Source: Cognatishimia sp. 1_MG-2023 (lineage in GTDB: Bacteria; Pseudomonadota; Alphaproteobacteria; Rhodobacterales; Rhodobacteraceae). From it: a DNA stretch of 64,000 nt. The stretch spans positions 18,540 through 82,539 of the forward strand of contig NZ_JAUORX010000010.1 of the NCBI RefSeq assembly GCF_030548175.1, read 5' to 3'. The notes beneath the pieces were generated by a model. The model saw only the letters and a program-made list of their open reading frames with translations. It was not told where the DNA came from and searched no databases. Every line of letters starts with the position of its first letter. Within the stretch, counting starts at the first letter, position 1. Both the position numbers and the translations under genes were made by a program. Positions 17,703 to 27,477 of this stretch are shown here, in pieces.

Positions 17703-17711
17703 TTATCCACA
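17703..17711 (+). promoter_or_regulatory. Consensus DnaA box
   Basis: TTATCCACA, identical to the strict DnaA-box consensus. A 9-mer can occur by chance in 64 kb, but its place between parS 1 and repA is suggestive. DnaA may contribute to replicon control, though repABC origins are usually inside repC. Confidence 0.45.
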
Positions 17712-17847
17712 TGGGGCTGTAGAAAACTCTTGCCAGAATCTGATTGCTTGGTCCATTACTTACGGTAATAAGTGAATAAAACGGGTTTCTCCGTAACAAC
17801 GGCGGCATCCCCCAAATGATGATCACCAAAATGGTGGCGCGAGCGGT

Positions 17848-19056
17848 ATGAAAATTGAGAGCACTATGAAACCAGTGCAAGAGCGCATCGACCAACTTGT
17901 TGGCGAGCATGCCTTGAAACTGTCAGAGCGTCTACAGGCGCATCGTGAACAATTGTTTCCCCCGAATGCCAGCAAAGAGCTGCGCAAGTTCACCTCTGGT
18001 GAGGCGGCGGAGCTATTGGGCGTAAAGGATGCCTATCTGCGTAAGCTGCATTTGGATGGTAAGGGGCCGGAACCCGAGATCCGTGCGGGTGGTCGCCGGT
18101 ATTATTCGCCAGAAGATGTGCAAGCCTTGCGTGAATATTTGGAAGCGGGTGCAAAGGTGCCCGGTACCTACCTGCCCGGTCGCCGCGAGGGTAACCATTT
18201 GCAGGTCATTACGGTTATTAACTTTAAGGGCGGGTCTGGGAAAACCACGACATCCGCCCATTTGGCGCAAAAGATGGCGCTGGATGGCTACAAAGTGCTT
18301 GCCGTGGACCTTGATCCGCAGGCCAGCCTGAGTGCGCTACACGGGTTTCAGCCGGAATTTGATCTGTTGGACGGCGGGACGCTGTATGATGCGATCCGCT
18401 ATGATGATCCGGTGCCGGTGCGTGATATTATTCAGAAGACCTATTTCACCAACTTAGACATCATTCCTGGCAACCTGGATCTAATGGAGTTTGAACACGA
18501 GACCCCTCGGGCGATTGCCGATCGAAGTGGCAACCTGTTCTTTACCCGTGTCGGCGATGTTTTGGCTGAAATAGAGTCTGATTATGACGTTGTGGTCATG
18601 GATTGCCCGCCTCAGCTGGGCTTTTTGACCATGAGTGCGCTTTCGGCGGCGACAGCCGTCTTGGTTACCGTGCATCCACAGATGTTGGATGTGATGTCGA
18701 TGTGTCAGTTCTTATTGATGACGTCCAATTTGTTGGGAGTCGTTGCCGAAGCTGGTGGTGACATGACCTATGACTGGATGCGCTATGTGGTGACCCGATA
18801 CGAACCGGGTGATGGGCCGCAGAACCAGATGGTGTCGTTTATGCGATCCTTGTTTGGAGAGCATGTGCTGAATCACACGGTGCTCAAATCGACAGCGATT
18901 TCGGATGCGGGGATTACCAAGCAGACTTTGTATGAAGTTGAGAAATCTCAATTCACACGGGCGACCTATGATCGGGCGATTGAATCACTGAATTCGGTCA
19001 ACGGAGAGATCGAGGCGCTGGTGCAGCAAGCATGGGGGCGGATGAATGGCGCGTAA
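17848..19056 (+). CDS. repA: RepA, ParA-type partition ATPase of repABC
   Basis: 402 residues, the normal length for repABC RepA. Residues about 48-98 form a MerR-like winged helix (FTSGEAAELLGVKDAYLRKL), and a deviant Walker A KGGSGKTT follows at 127-134, with DLDPQAS and VVVMDCPPQLG as downstream ATPase motifs. RepA and RepB segregate the replicon; RepA also represses the operon. Start at ATG 17848; an in-frame ATG at 17866 is possible. It overlaps repB by 11 nt. Confidence 0.95.
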   Translation: MKIESTMKPVQERIDQLVGEHALKLSERLQAHREQLFPPNASKELRKFTSGEAAELLGVKDAYLRKLHLDGKGPEPEIRAGGRRYYSPEDVQALREYLEAGAKVPGTYLPGRREGNHLQVITVINFKGGSGKTTTSAHLAQKMALDGYKVLAVDLDPQASLSALHGFQPEFDLLDGGTLYDAIRYDDPVPVRDIIQKTYFTNLDIIPGNLDLMEFEHETPRAIADRSGNLFFTRVGDVLAEIESDYDVVVMDCPPQLGFLTMSALSAATAVLVTVHPQMLDVMSMCQFLLMTSNLLGVVAEAGGDMTYDWMRYVVTRYEPGDGPQNQMVSFMRSLFGEHVLNHTVLKSTAISDAGITKQTLYEVEKSQFTRATYDRAIESLNSVNGEIEALVQQAWGRMNGA

Positions 19057-20011
19057 GAACCTTCTTAAAGGCCTGATGGAGGCGGCGGAAAACCCGGTGC
19101 CCTCCCCTGCCCCAGCGGAACGACCCAAGCCCGCGACACCGCGGTACAAAAAAGGTGCGATTGGGGCCGTTAGCCAGTCTTTGGCTGATCTGAAAAGCCG
19201 TTCGGTCAGTGAGATTGACGTATCTTTGATTGATATGGCCGGCAATGTGGACCGGCTAGAGCACAATGACGCGGATCATGAGGCGCTGATGCGCTCTATT
19301 TCCGAATATGGTCAGCAGGTGCCGGTGCTTTTGCGACATCATCCTGAAAATCCAGATCGGTTTCAGGTGGTTTATGGGCGGCGACGTCTGCGGGCGCTGA
19401 AGGATTTGGGATTGGCGGCGAAGGCATTGATCCGTGATCTGGATGATCGGGAATTAATCATTGCCCAGGGTCAGGAAAATACCGCACGCAAGGATTTGAC
19501 GTTTATCGAACGCGCGAATTTTGCACGGCAGATGTTGGACGCTGGATATGATCGCAAAGTTATCGGCGATGCGCTGCATGTCGATAAAACGGTGATCTCG
19601 CGCATGCTGACGGTGGCGGATTTGATCCCTGTTGAGCTGATCGAAGCGATTGGCCCTGCCCCATCCGTTGGACGTGATCGTTGGTTAGCGCTTTCGAACC
19701 TGTTGAAGACCTCGCAAACCTCACCGGAAGATGCGGTTGCGATGGTTCGGCCCGGTGAAGGTTCAGATCAGCGGTTTAAATCGTTGCTGGAACAGATTGA
19801 GGCGAAGGCCCATGCGAAAGCTCCGAAGAAAAAGAAAACACCAACAGCCCATCCACTGAAGGCCGCAAACGGCGACGAATTTGGTCGCGTCACGTGGTCT
19901 GGCGGCAAGATGGTGGTGACAATTGCAGAGGATGCAGACGGCTTTGATGAGTGGCTGCTGCAACACCTGACCGAGATTCACCGGGATTGGAAATCCGAAA
20001 CCGGCGAATAA
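19046..20011 (+). CDS. repB: RepB, ParB-type centromere-binding protein
   Basis: 321 residues. ParB nuclease-like domain (about 57-160, with YGRRRLRALKDLG and AQGQENTARKDLT), then a helix-turn-helix (about 165-190, KVIGDALHVDKTVISRML) that should read the GTTGACAGCTGTCAAC sites. A lysine-rich linker (KAPKKKKT) precedes the C-terminal dimerisation part. It starts within the end of repA and is followed by a 219-bp leader before repC. Confidence 0.95.
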   Translation: MARKNLLKGLMEAAENPVPSPAPAERPKPATPRYKKGAIGAVSQSLADLKSRSVSEIDVSLIDMAGNVDRLEHNDADHEALMRSISEYGQQVPVLLRHHPENPDRFQVVYGRRRLRALKDLGLAAKALIRDLDDRELIIAQGQENTARKDLTFIERANFARQMLDAGYDRKVIGDALHVDKTVISRMLTVADLIPVELIEAIGPAPSVGRDRWLALSNLLKTSQTSPEDAVAMVRPGEGSDQRFKSLLEQIEAKAHAKAPKKKKTPTAHPLKAANGDEFGRVTWSGGKMVVTIAEDADGFDEWLLQHLTEIHRDWKSETGE

Positions 20012-20076
20012 ACCGGAGCCTGGAATACTGGGCCCAAACGTAAACGAGCAGTCTAAGGAGGCACAAACGACAGAGT

Positions 20077-20145
20077 AAAAAATAAAGCCCCCCAAGTGAT
20101 CTTTGGCGAGATCATCCCGAGAGGCCCTAAATTCGCGTATTTGCA
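20077..20145 (-). ncRNA. Predicted antisense RNA (ctRNA / IncA) of repABC
   Basis: On the minus strand, opposite the repC leader: a stem GCCTCT...GGGGGGC with inner stem TGATCT / AGATCA (20087-20125), followed by TTTATTTTTT (20086-20077), makes a strong intrinsic terminator. A promoter (-35 TTGACA, 18 nt, -10 TAGATT) places the start near 20145, giving about 69 nt. In repABC replicons a counter-transcribed RNA between repB and repC limits RepC synthesis and sets copy number and incompatibility. The start point is predicted, not measured. Confidence 0.7.
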
Positions 20146-20151
20146 CTTCCG

Positions 20152-20181
20152 AATCTAATGGGTTGCGTTGACAGCTGTCAA
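20152..20181 (-). promoter_or_regulatory. Promoter of the repABC antisense RNA
   Basis: Minus-strand -35 TTGACA (20181-20176) and -10 TAGATT (20157-20152), spacer 18; a 17-nt spacer to TTAGAT is an alternative. The -35 is the right half of the parS-like palindrome at 20167-20182, so RepB on parS should block RNA polymerase. Confidence 0.55.
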
Positions 20182-20182
20182 C
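20167..20182. repeat. parS-like palindrome 2, in the repC leader
   Basis: A perfect GTTGACAGCTGTCAAC, identical to copy 1. It contains the -35 hexamer of the antisense-RNA promoter. An in-frame TTG inside it (20168) could formally start a longer RepC, but the ATG at 20231 is preferred. Confidence 0.85.
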
Positions 20183-20230
20183 AGGCGTCGGACTCCGGCG
20201 GGCGGAATTTCTTTGTCTCGTGGCAAAATA

Positions 20231-21418
20231 ATGGAAGTTTTAACAACGACGCCTTTCGGGCGGCGACCGGTTACGGCTGGTCTGATTGAACGTGCACAAG
20301 CAGCGCGGGCTGAGGCTGTGCTGCCTGCAGTCAACAAATGGGAAATCTTACGTGCGTTGACCGAGGCGAAGAAAGCCTTTGGTTTATCCGCTGGCTCATT
20401 GACGGTGATGAATGCCCTGCTGAGTTTTCATCGTGGCGATACGCTAACCGATGACGGGTTGGTTGTGTTTCCGTCAAACCGTACGTTGGCGAGCCGTGCC
20501 CATGGCATGCCGGAAAGCACGTTGCGGCGGCACTTGGGGCATCTGGTTTCGGTTGGTTTGATTGCACGTCACGATAGCCCGAATGGCAAACGCTATGCTG
20601 TGCGCCGTGATGGTGAAATCGCGCGGGCCTTTGGGTTTGACTTGCGGCCCTTATTGTTGCGCGGTCACGAGATCTTTGAAGCGGCTCAAGACGCCAAGGA
20701 TATGGCAGACCGGATCAAGCGTGCGCGTGAACATGCAGCATTGATGAAGCGCGATTGCTGGAAGCTACTGGAGTACGTCCGCGAAAAAGGGCTGTCCGGC
20801 CCCTGGGATACACTGCAGGACGCCCTAGAGGCCGCGCAGAAGCGGTTACGGCGTGTTCTGGACCTGTGTCAGGTGGAAGCGCTTTGTGACGCACTGTCCG
20901 AGGCTCTGCTGCGGTTTGAAGCTATGTTGACGCCCAAGACCAAAGAAGCACCTGTTGATACAAACGAAATGAGCGGCTGTGACAGTCAAAATGAGCGGCA
21001 CATACAGAATTCAAATAAAGATACCTTTGATTCTGAAAGAGGCACAGAAGAAACCAATGTAGAACCCGACGTGATAAAACCGCAAACGGCTGTTCCTGTA
21101 GAACTTGTGATGCAAGCTTGTCCTGATGTGGCGCCGTATGCCCAACAGACAATTCAACAAAGTCATCAATTGGTTGAGACTGCGCATTTCCTACATCGCA
21201 TGATGGGGATTTCACCAGATGTCTGGCAAAACGCTATGCGGGCGATGGGGCCTGAGGTGGCATCGGTTACCTTGGCTTGTATTCTGCAGAAAATTGATAC
21301 GATCAGAAACCCTGGAGGTTATTTACGTGTGCTCACGAAAAAGGCCGAAGCTGGTGCGTTCAGTGCGTGGCCGATGGTGCGAGCGTTGCTAGGGCAGGGG
21401 GCACATGCTGCGAGTTGA
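20231..21418 (+). CDS. repC: RepC replication initiator
   Basis: 395 residues from ATG 20231. The N-terminus MEVLTTTPFGRRPVT matches the usual RepC beginning, so the frame's extension to TTG 20168 is not used. The N-terminal domain is winged-helix (RTLASRAHGMPESTLRRHLGHLVSVGLIARHD, about residues 82-114); a linker rich in Asn, Thr and Glu follows, then a C-terminal domain (about 295-395). RepC is the essential initiator of repABC replicons and acts at an origin inside its own gene. The stop codon lies inside parS-like site 3. Expression is expected to be limited by the antisense RNA. Confidence 0.95.
   Translation: MEVLTTTPFGRRPVTAGLIERAQAARAEAVLPAVNKWEILRALTEAKKAFGLSAGSLTVMNALLSFHRGDTLTDDGLVVFPSNRTLASRAHGMPESTLRRHLGHLVSVGLIARHDSPNGKRYAVRRDGEIARAFGFDLRPLLLRGHEIFEAAQDAKDMADRIKRAREHAALMKRDCWKLLEYVREKGLSGPWDTLQDALEAAQKRLRRVLDLCQVEALCDALSEALLRFEAMLTPKTKEAPVDTNEMSGCDSQNERHIQNSNKDTFDSERGTEETNVEPDVIKPQTAVPVELVMQACPDVAPYAQQTIQQSHQLVETAHFLHRMMGISPDVWQNAMRAMGPEVASVTLACILQKIDTIRNPGGYLRVLTKKAEAGAFSAWPMVRALLGQGAHAAS
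20961..21080. other. Candidate replication origin inside repC
   Basis: A segment visibly richer in A+T than the rest of repC, encoding the low-complexity linker. It holds two direct copies of AAATGAGCGGC at 20967-20977 and 20989-20999, spaced exactly 22 bp (two helical turns). Origins of repABC replicons map to AT-rich DNA in the middle of repC, so these may be initiator-binding repeats. Inferred from position and pattern only. Confidence 0.45.
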
Positions 21419-21429
21419 CGGCTGTCAAC
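21414..21429. repeat. parS-like site 3, overlapping the repC stop
   Basis: GTTGACGGCTGTCAAC, one base different from the perfect palindrome. The repC TGA stop (21416-21418) lies within it. Confidence 0.75.
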
Positions 21430-21459
21430 AATCACTAAAAGCGCTGATCAGGCGTTGCG

Positions 21460-21475
21460 GTTGACAGCTGTCAAT
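21460..21475. repeat. parS-like site 4, downstream of repC
   Basis: GTTGACAGCTGTCAAT, with the last base changed. It lies 46 bp after site 3 and 80 bp before the tRNA gene, marking the right end of the partition region. Confidence 0.75.
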
Positions 21476-21515
21476 TCGAAGGAAAACTTTTTTGAAATTT
21501 TCTTAAAAAGACCTC

Positions 21516-21544
21516 TTGCGTCCTGCATTAGCTTGGTCTAAATC
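21516..21544 (+). promoter_or_regulatory. Promoter of the tRNA-Thr gene
   Basis: TTGCGT (21516-21521), 17-nt spacer, TAAATC (21539-21544), 11 bp before the first tRNA base. The spacing is ideal and both hexamers are fair matches to the housekeeping-sigma pattern. Confidence 0.5.
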
Positions 21545-21555
21545 GACCGCACAGT

Positions 21556-21631
21556 GCCCCTATAGCTCAGCTGGTAGAGCAACTGATTTGTAATCAGTAG
21601 GTCCGCGGTTCGAGTCCGTGTGGGGGCACCA
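21556..21631 (+). tRNA. tRNA-Thr (anticodon TGT)
   Basis: 76 nt including an encoded CCA. Acceptor GCCCCTA pairs with TGGGGGC (one G-T pair); D arm GCTC...GAGC; anticodon stem ACTGA / TCAGT with loop TTTGTAA, anticodon TGT reading ACA; T arm with GGTTCGAGTCC. All four arms fold well. A tRNA gene on a repABC replicon suggests a chromid if no second copy exists on the chromosome. tRNA 3' ends are common integration sites, but I found no integrase or repeat of the tRNA end in the window. Confidence 0.97.
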
Positions 21632-22024
21632 CTTCTTCCTTAAATCTCAATAGCTTGTAACTGGCTTGGTTAATCCGTTGTGTGCGGTTTATGGGTTTCT
21701 TTGCCTGCCTTAGTGGCCGTGCAAAATCGGTAGGCTTTCGTGTTCGTTTTGGGGCTTGTCTGTGGATTTAGGCATGCAGAATAACACGCATTTCCGATCA
21801 TGCTCATAGCAGCACTTCTGGAAACGGCTGATGGCTTTCGCCTATCTGCAGCATTGATTCACTTTTGTAGCTGGCGAACTGTTTTCCTAAAGATGCCGGA
21901 TTCCGTTTTGAATTGTTTACTCTATTGCAGTCATAAATAACGTATACATTGACGTATGCGTTGATTGTTCGTATTGGAAGATACCACTCTGCGCGAAGCA
22001 GAAATTTTCGATGGGGGAACGGGC
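21632..22024. other. 393-bp region between tRNA-Thr and otnK
   Basis: No convincing gene on either strand. The right end holds the promoter and operator of the otn operon, annotated separately. The left 270 bp show no repeat of the tRNA 3' end and no recombination site that I can recognise. Confidence 0.5.
21908..21962 (+). promoter_or_regulatory. Promoter and operator of the otn operon
   Basis: TTGAAT (21908-21913), 17-nt spacer, TCATAA (21931-21936), followed directly by a dyad AACGTATAC-attgac-GTATGCGTT (21939-21962, 9-bp arms, one mismatch). The dyad would cover the transcription start, as expected for a repressor that releases on an acid-sugar signal. The regulator gene is not adjacent. 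The arm sequence gives no clear family. Confidence 0.5.
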
Positions 22025-23287
22025 ATGCGCACATTATTCGGGGCCATTGCAGATGATTTTACAGGTGCTACCGATTTGGCGGGATTGCTGGCGCGTAGTG
22101 GCGTGCGTGTTTCCTTGAGGATCGGCGTTCCCGCGGAACCACCAACCGATACCGCGGCCTTTGAAGTGATTGCGTTGAAATCACGGACAGCTCCTGTGGC
22201 AGACGCTTTGCAGGAAACACGTGCTGCGTTGGGCTGGTTGCAGGCTGCAGGAGCGCAGCGGTTCTTTTGGAAATATTGCTCGACCTTTGATAGTACGCCA
22301 GAGGGGAATATTGGTCCGGTTGCAGAAATGCTGATGGATGCCTTGGGAGTTGATCAAACTATCTATTGCCCGGCTTTCCCTGAAAATGGTCGCTCGATCT
22401 TTATGGGGAACCTGTTTGTGGGGCAGCAGCCATTGGCAGAGAGCCCAATGAAAGATCATCCGCTGACCCCGATGCGTGACAGTAACCTAATGCGGTTGCT
22501 GGAACCGCAGGTCACGAGGCCTGTGGGGTTGGCTGACCGATTGACCGTTGCAAAGGGGGCAGAGGCGCTGCGTGCACGGTTGGGGGCATTGAAAGAGCAG
22601 GGCGTTGCGCATGTTGTAGTGGATGCCGTTGCGAATAACGATCTGTTTGAAATTGCCGATGCCTGCCGGGATATGGTGCTTTTGACCGGTGGGTCAGCTG
22701 TCGCCATGCCATTGCCGAAAGCCTATTTGCGTGATGGTACATTAGAAGCAGATGCCGCGCGGTTTGATGTTCCGGCGTTGGATTCACAGGCCGTCGTTTT
22801 GTCGGGCAGTTGTTCTGCGATGACGAATAAACAGGTCGCAGCTTATCGTTTGTTGGGGCGGCCAAGCTATCAACTTGATCCACTTGCGTTGGCGCAAAAG
22901 GGGGCAGGGGATGCGTTAGATTGGTTGGCTGGCCAAGACTTGTCTAAATCCCCGTTGATCTATGCGACGGCAAAACCAGACTCTGTAAAGGCTGCACAAG
23001 AGATGTTGGGGGTGGCTGAAGCTGGGAAGATTATTGAACAGGCTCTTGCGGATTGTGCGGTCGCTGCGCGGGACGCGGGGGCGCGGCGGTTTGTTGTGGC
23101 TGGTGGTGAGACATCTGGTGCAGTGACAAAGGCGCTGGCGGCGGATCAATTGGACGTGGGGCCAGAGATTGCGCCTGGGGTGCCGTGGTGCTTCTGTCAG
23201 TCGGCAGGTCAACAGATTGCGTTGACGTTGAAATCGGGCAACTTTGGCGATGAGATGTTTTTCACCGAAGCGTTGGATAAACTATGA
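22025..23287 (+). CDS. otnK: 3-oxo-tetronate kinase (DUF1537 family)
   Basis: 420 residues from ATG 22025, with ribosome site gggggaac; the frame extends to a TTG at 21965 but lacks a ribosome site there. N-terminal GAIADDFTGATDLAG (residues 6-20) is the DUF1537 N-domain signature; C-terminal FVVAGGETSGAV and PGVPWCFC belong to the nucleotide-binding domain. OtnK phosphorylates 3-oxo-tetronate made from four-carbon acid sugars. It overlaps otnC by 4 nt, forming an otnK-otnC-otnI operon. Confidence 0.92.
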   Translation: MRTLFGAIADDFTGATDLAGLLARSGVRVSLRIGVPAEPPTDTAAFEVIALKSRTAPVADALQETRAALGWLQAAGAQRFFWKYCSTFDSTPEGNIGPVAEMLMDALGVDQTIYCPAFPENGRSIFMGNLFVGQQPLAESPMKDHPLTPMRDSNLMRLLEPQVTRPVGLADRLTVAKGAEALRARLGALKEQGVAHVVVDAVANNDLFEIADACRDMVLLTGGSAVAMPLPKAYLRDGTLEADAARFDVPALDSQAVVLSGSCSAMTNKQVAAYRLLGRPSYQLDPLALAQKGAGDALDWLAGQDLSKSPLIYATAKPDSVKAAQEMLGVAEAGKIIEQALADCAVAARDAGARRFVVAGGETSGAVTKALAADQLDVGPEIAPGVPWCFCQSAGQQIALTLKSGNFGDEMFFTEALDKL

Positions 23288-23934
23288 GCGAAGAAACCCG
23301 TCTGAGAGAGCAAATTTGTTTGCTGGCAAAGTCTATGTTTGATCGCGGGCTGACGGGCGGATCGACGGGCAATATCTCTGCCAGAACTGCGGATGGTGGT
23401 TTGTTGGTGTCACCGACTGGAACGTCGTTTGGGCGGCTTGATCCAGGGCGGTTGAGCCGGTTTGATGCGCAGGGTGTTTTGATTGATGGGGATCAGCCAA
23501 CAAAGGAAATGCCGCTGCATACTGCGTTTTATGACACGCGCAGCACGGCTGGTGCGGTGGTGCATTTGCATTCGTGCCATTCGGTGGCTTTGTCGATGAT
23601 GCCGGATGCGGATGAAGATAACTTTTTGCCACCGTTGACGCCCTATGGGATCATGAAGTTGGGCAAGGTGAAGCTATTGCCGTTCTTTATGCCAGGTGAT
23701 CCCGCGATGGGGGAGGCCGTGCGGGGGCTCGCCGGTAAGCGGTCTGCTGTGATGTTGGCGAACCATGGGCCCGTAGTCGCGGGGAAGGACATTGAAGCGG
23801 CTTGTAACGCTATCGAAGAGCTTGAAGATACCGCGCGTTTGGCGATGATGACGCGGGGGATGAACCCCAAAGCGTTGAGCGACGAAGATGTTCAGCGGCT
23901 GGTCACCAAATTTGACGTGGAATGGGACGTTTGA
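23284..23934 (+). CDS. otnC: 3-oxo-tetronate 4-phosphate decarboxylase (class II aldolase family)
   Basis: 216 residues of the AraD/FucA-like class II aldolase fold. GSTGNISAR at 26-34 binds phosphate; Glu75, His94 and His96 (VVHLHSCHS) are metal or catalytic residues, with a further histidine in MLANHGPV near 160. OtnC decarboxylates 3-oxo-tetronate 4-phosphate to dihydroxyacetone phosphate. It overlaps otnK by 4 nt and otnI by 13 nt. Confidence 0.9.
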   Translation: MSEETRLREQICLLAKSMFDRGLTGGSTGNISARTADGGLLVSPTGTSFGRLDPGRLSRFDAQGVLIDGDQPTKEMPLHTAFYDTRSTAGAVVHLHSCHSVALSMMPDADEDNFLPPLTPYGIMKLGKVKLLPFFMPGDPAMGEAVRGLAGKRSAVMLANHGPVVAGKDIEAACNAIEELEDTARLAMMTRGMNPKALSDEDVQRLVTKFDVEWDV

Positions 23935-24686
23935 AATTTTCAGCGAACTTAGGGTTTCTTTGGTCTGATCTGCCTTTGCCAGAGGCGATCCGCGCGGCAA
24001 AGGTGGCTGGGTTTGACGCGGTGGAATGTCATTGGCCGTATGGATATGCAGCGCAAGATGTGAAAACGGCCTTATTAGAGACCGGTTTGCCAATGCTTGG
24101 GCTGAATACTAGCCGGGGTGATGCCGATGGTATGGGGCTTAGCGCGCTACCGGATCGGGTGCCCGAAGCACGGGCTGCGGTTGATCAAGCGATTGCCTAT
24201 GCCGCTGAGATTGGTGCAGCGAATGTGCATGTTATGGCCGGATTTGCGGAGGGAGATGCGGCGCGGGAGTGTTTTGTCCAGAACCTGTCTTATGCCTGTG
24301 CTGAGGCTTTTAGGCATAACATTACAGTACTGATTGAACCTATTAATAGGTACGATGCGCCGGGGTATTTCTTGCAAACGACGGATCAGGCCATTTCTGT
24401 GATGGATGAGGTTGGCGCGGCGAACCTGAAGCTGATGTTTGATTGCTATCATGTTCAGCGGATGGAGGGCGCGGTGACCCAGCGATTGGAAAGGCTTTTG
24501 CCGCGCATTGGGCACATCCAATTTGCAAGCGTGCCGGACCGTGGCCCGCCCGATCAGGGCGAGTTAAACTACGACTATATTTTCAGCCATATTGCGGATC
24601 TGGGCTACAAAGCACCGCTTGGAGCGGAATATAAGCCCATTGGTCATACGGATGATACGCTTAGGTGGTTGGTTCGGGCGCGCTGA
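23922..24686 (+). CDS. otnI: 2-oxo-tetronate isomerase (hydroxypyruvate isomerase family)
   Basis: 254 residues, a TIM-barrel of the xylose isomerase-like superfamily. Seen: LIEPINRYDAPGYFL (about 139-153), FDCYHVQRMEG (about 173-183) and metal-site residues near the end (LGAEYKPIG). OtnI converts 2-oxo-tetronate to 3-oxo-tetronate, feeding OtnK. The dehydrogenase that makes 2-oxo-tetronate from threonate or erythronate is not in the window. The start overlaps otnC; an alternative TTG three codons in is possible. Confidence 0.9.
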   Translation: MGRLKFSANLGFLWSDLPLPEAIRAAKVAGFDAVECHWPYGYAAQDVKTALLETGLPMLGLNTSRGDADGMGLSALPDRVPEARAAVDQAIAYAAEIGAANVHVMAGFAEGDAARECFVQNLSYACAEAFRHNITVLIEPINRYDAPGYFLQTTDQAISVMDEVGAANLKLMFDCYHVQRMEGAVTQRLERLLPRIGHIQFASVPDRGPPDQGELNYDYIFSHIADLGYKAPLGAEYKPIGHTDDTLRWLVRAR

Positions 24687-24724
24687 TCGCATAGACAGGG
24701 CGCAACTGGGCAAAGGAATTAACG

Positions 24725-27422
<2,698 letters not shown>

Positions 27423-27443
27423 CGCCAATTCGTTGGGAATTTG

Positions 27444-27473
27444 AAAAGCGCCGCAAGAGATTGCGGCGCTTTT
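27444..27473. terminator. Bidirectional terminator between pgm and the aconitase gene
   Basis: A 13-bp perfect stem AAAAGCGCCGCAA / TTGCGGCGCTTTT with a GAGA loop. A and T runs at the base serve both strands. It ends 4 bp before the stop codon of the convergent aconitase gene. Confidence 0.92.
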
Positions 27474-27477
27474 GCTT

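Larger units (their letters stand above)
17527..17847. promoter_or_regulatory. repABC upstream control region
   Basis: 321 bp without a gene ahead of repA. It contains a perfect partition palindrome (17578-17593), a consensus DnaA box (17703-17711) and a small dyad ACTTA-CGGTAA-TAAGT near 17758-17773. A possible promoter TTGCTT-N17-AATAAG overlaps that dyad, a typical place for RepA autorepression. Promoter and dyad are tentative. Confidence 0.5.

Noticed and set aside
20168..20230. TTG start for repC inside the partition palindrome
   Set aside because: RepC proteins begin close to TTPFGRR. The ATG at 20231 fits, and the extra residues have no family counterpart.
17578..21475. Palindromes as terminal inverted repeats of a transposon
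   Set aside because: Copies are perfect palindromes in one operon, with no transposase; a partition-site role fits better.
21556..22024. Integration site of a genomic island at the tRNA-Thr 3' end
   Set aside because: No integrase gene and no second copy of the tRNA end were found in the window.
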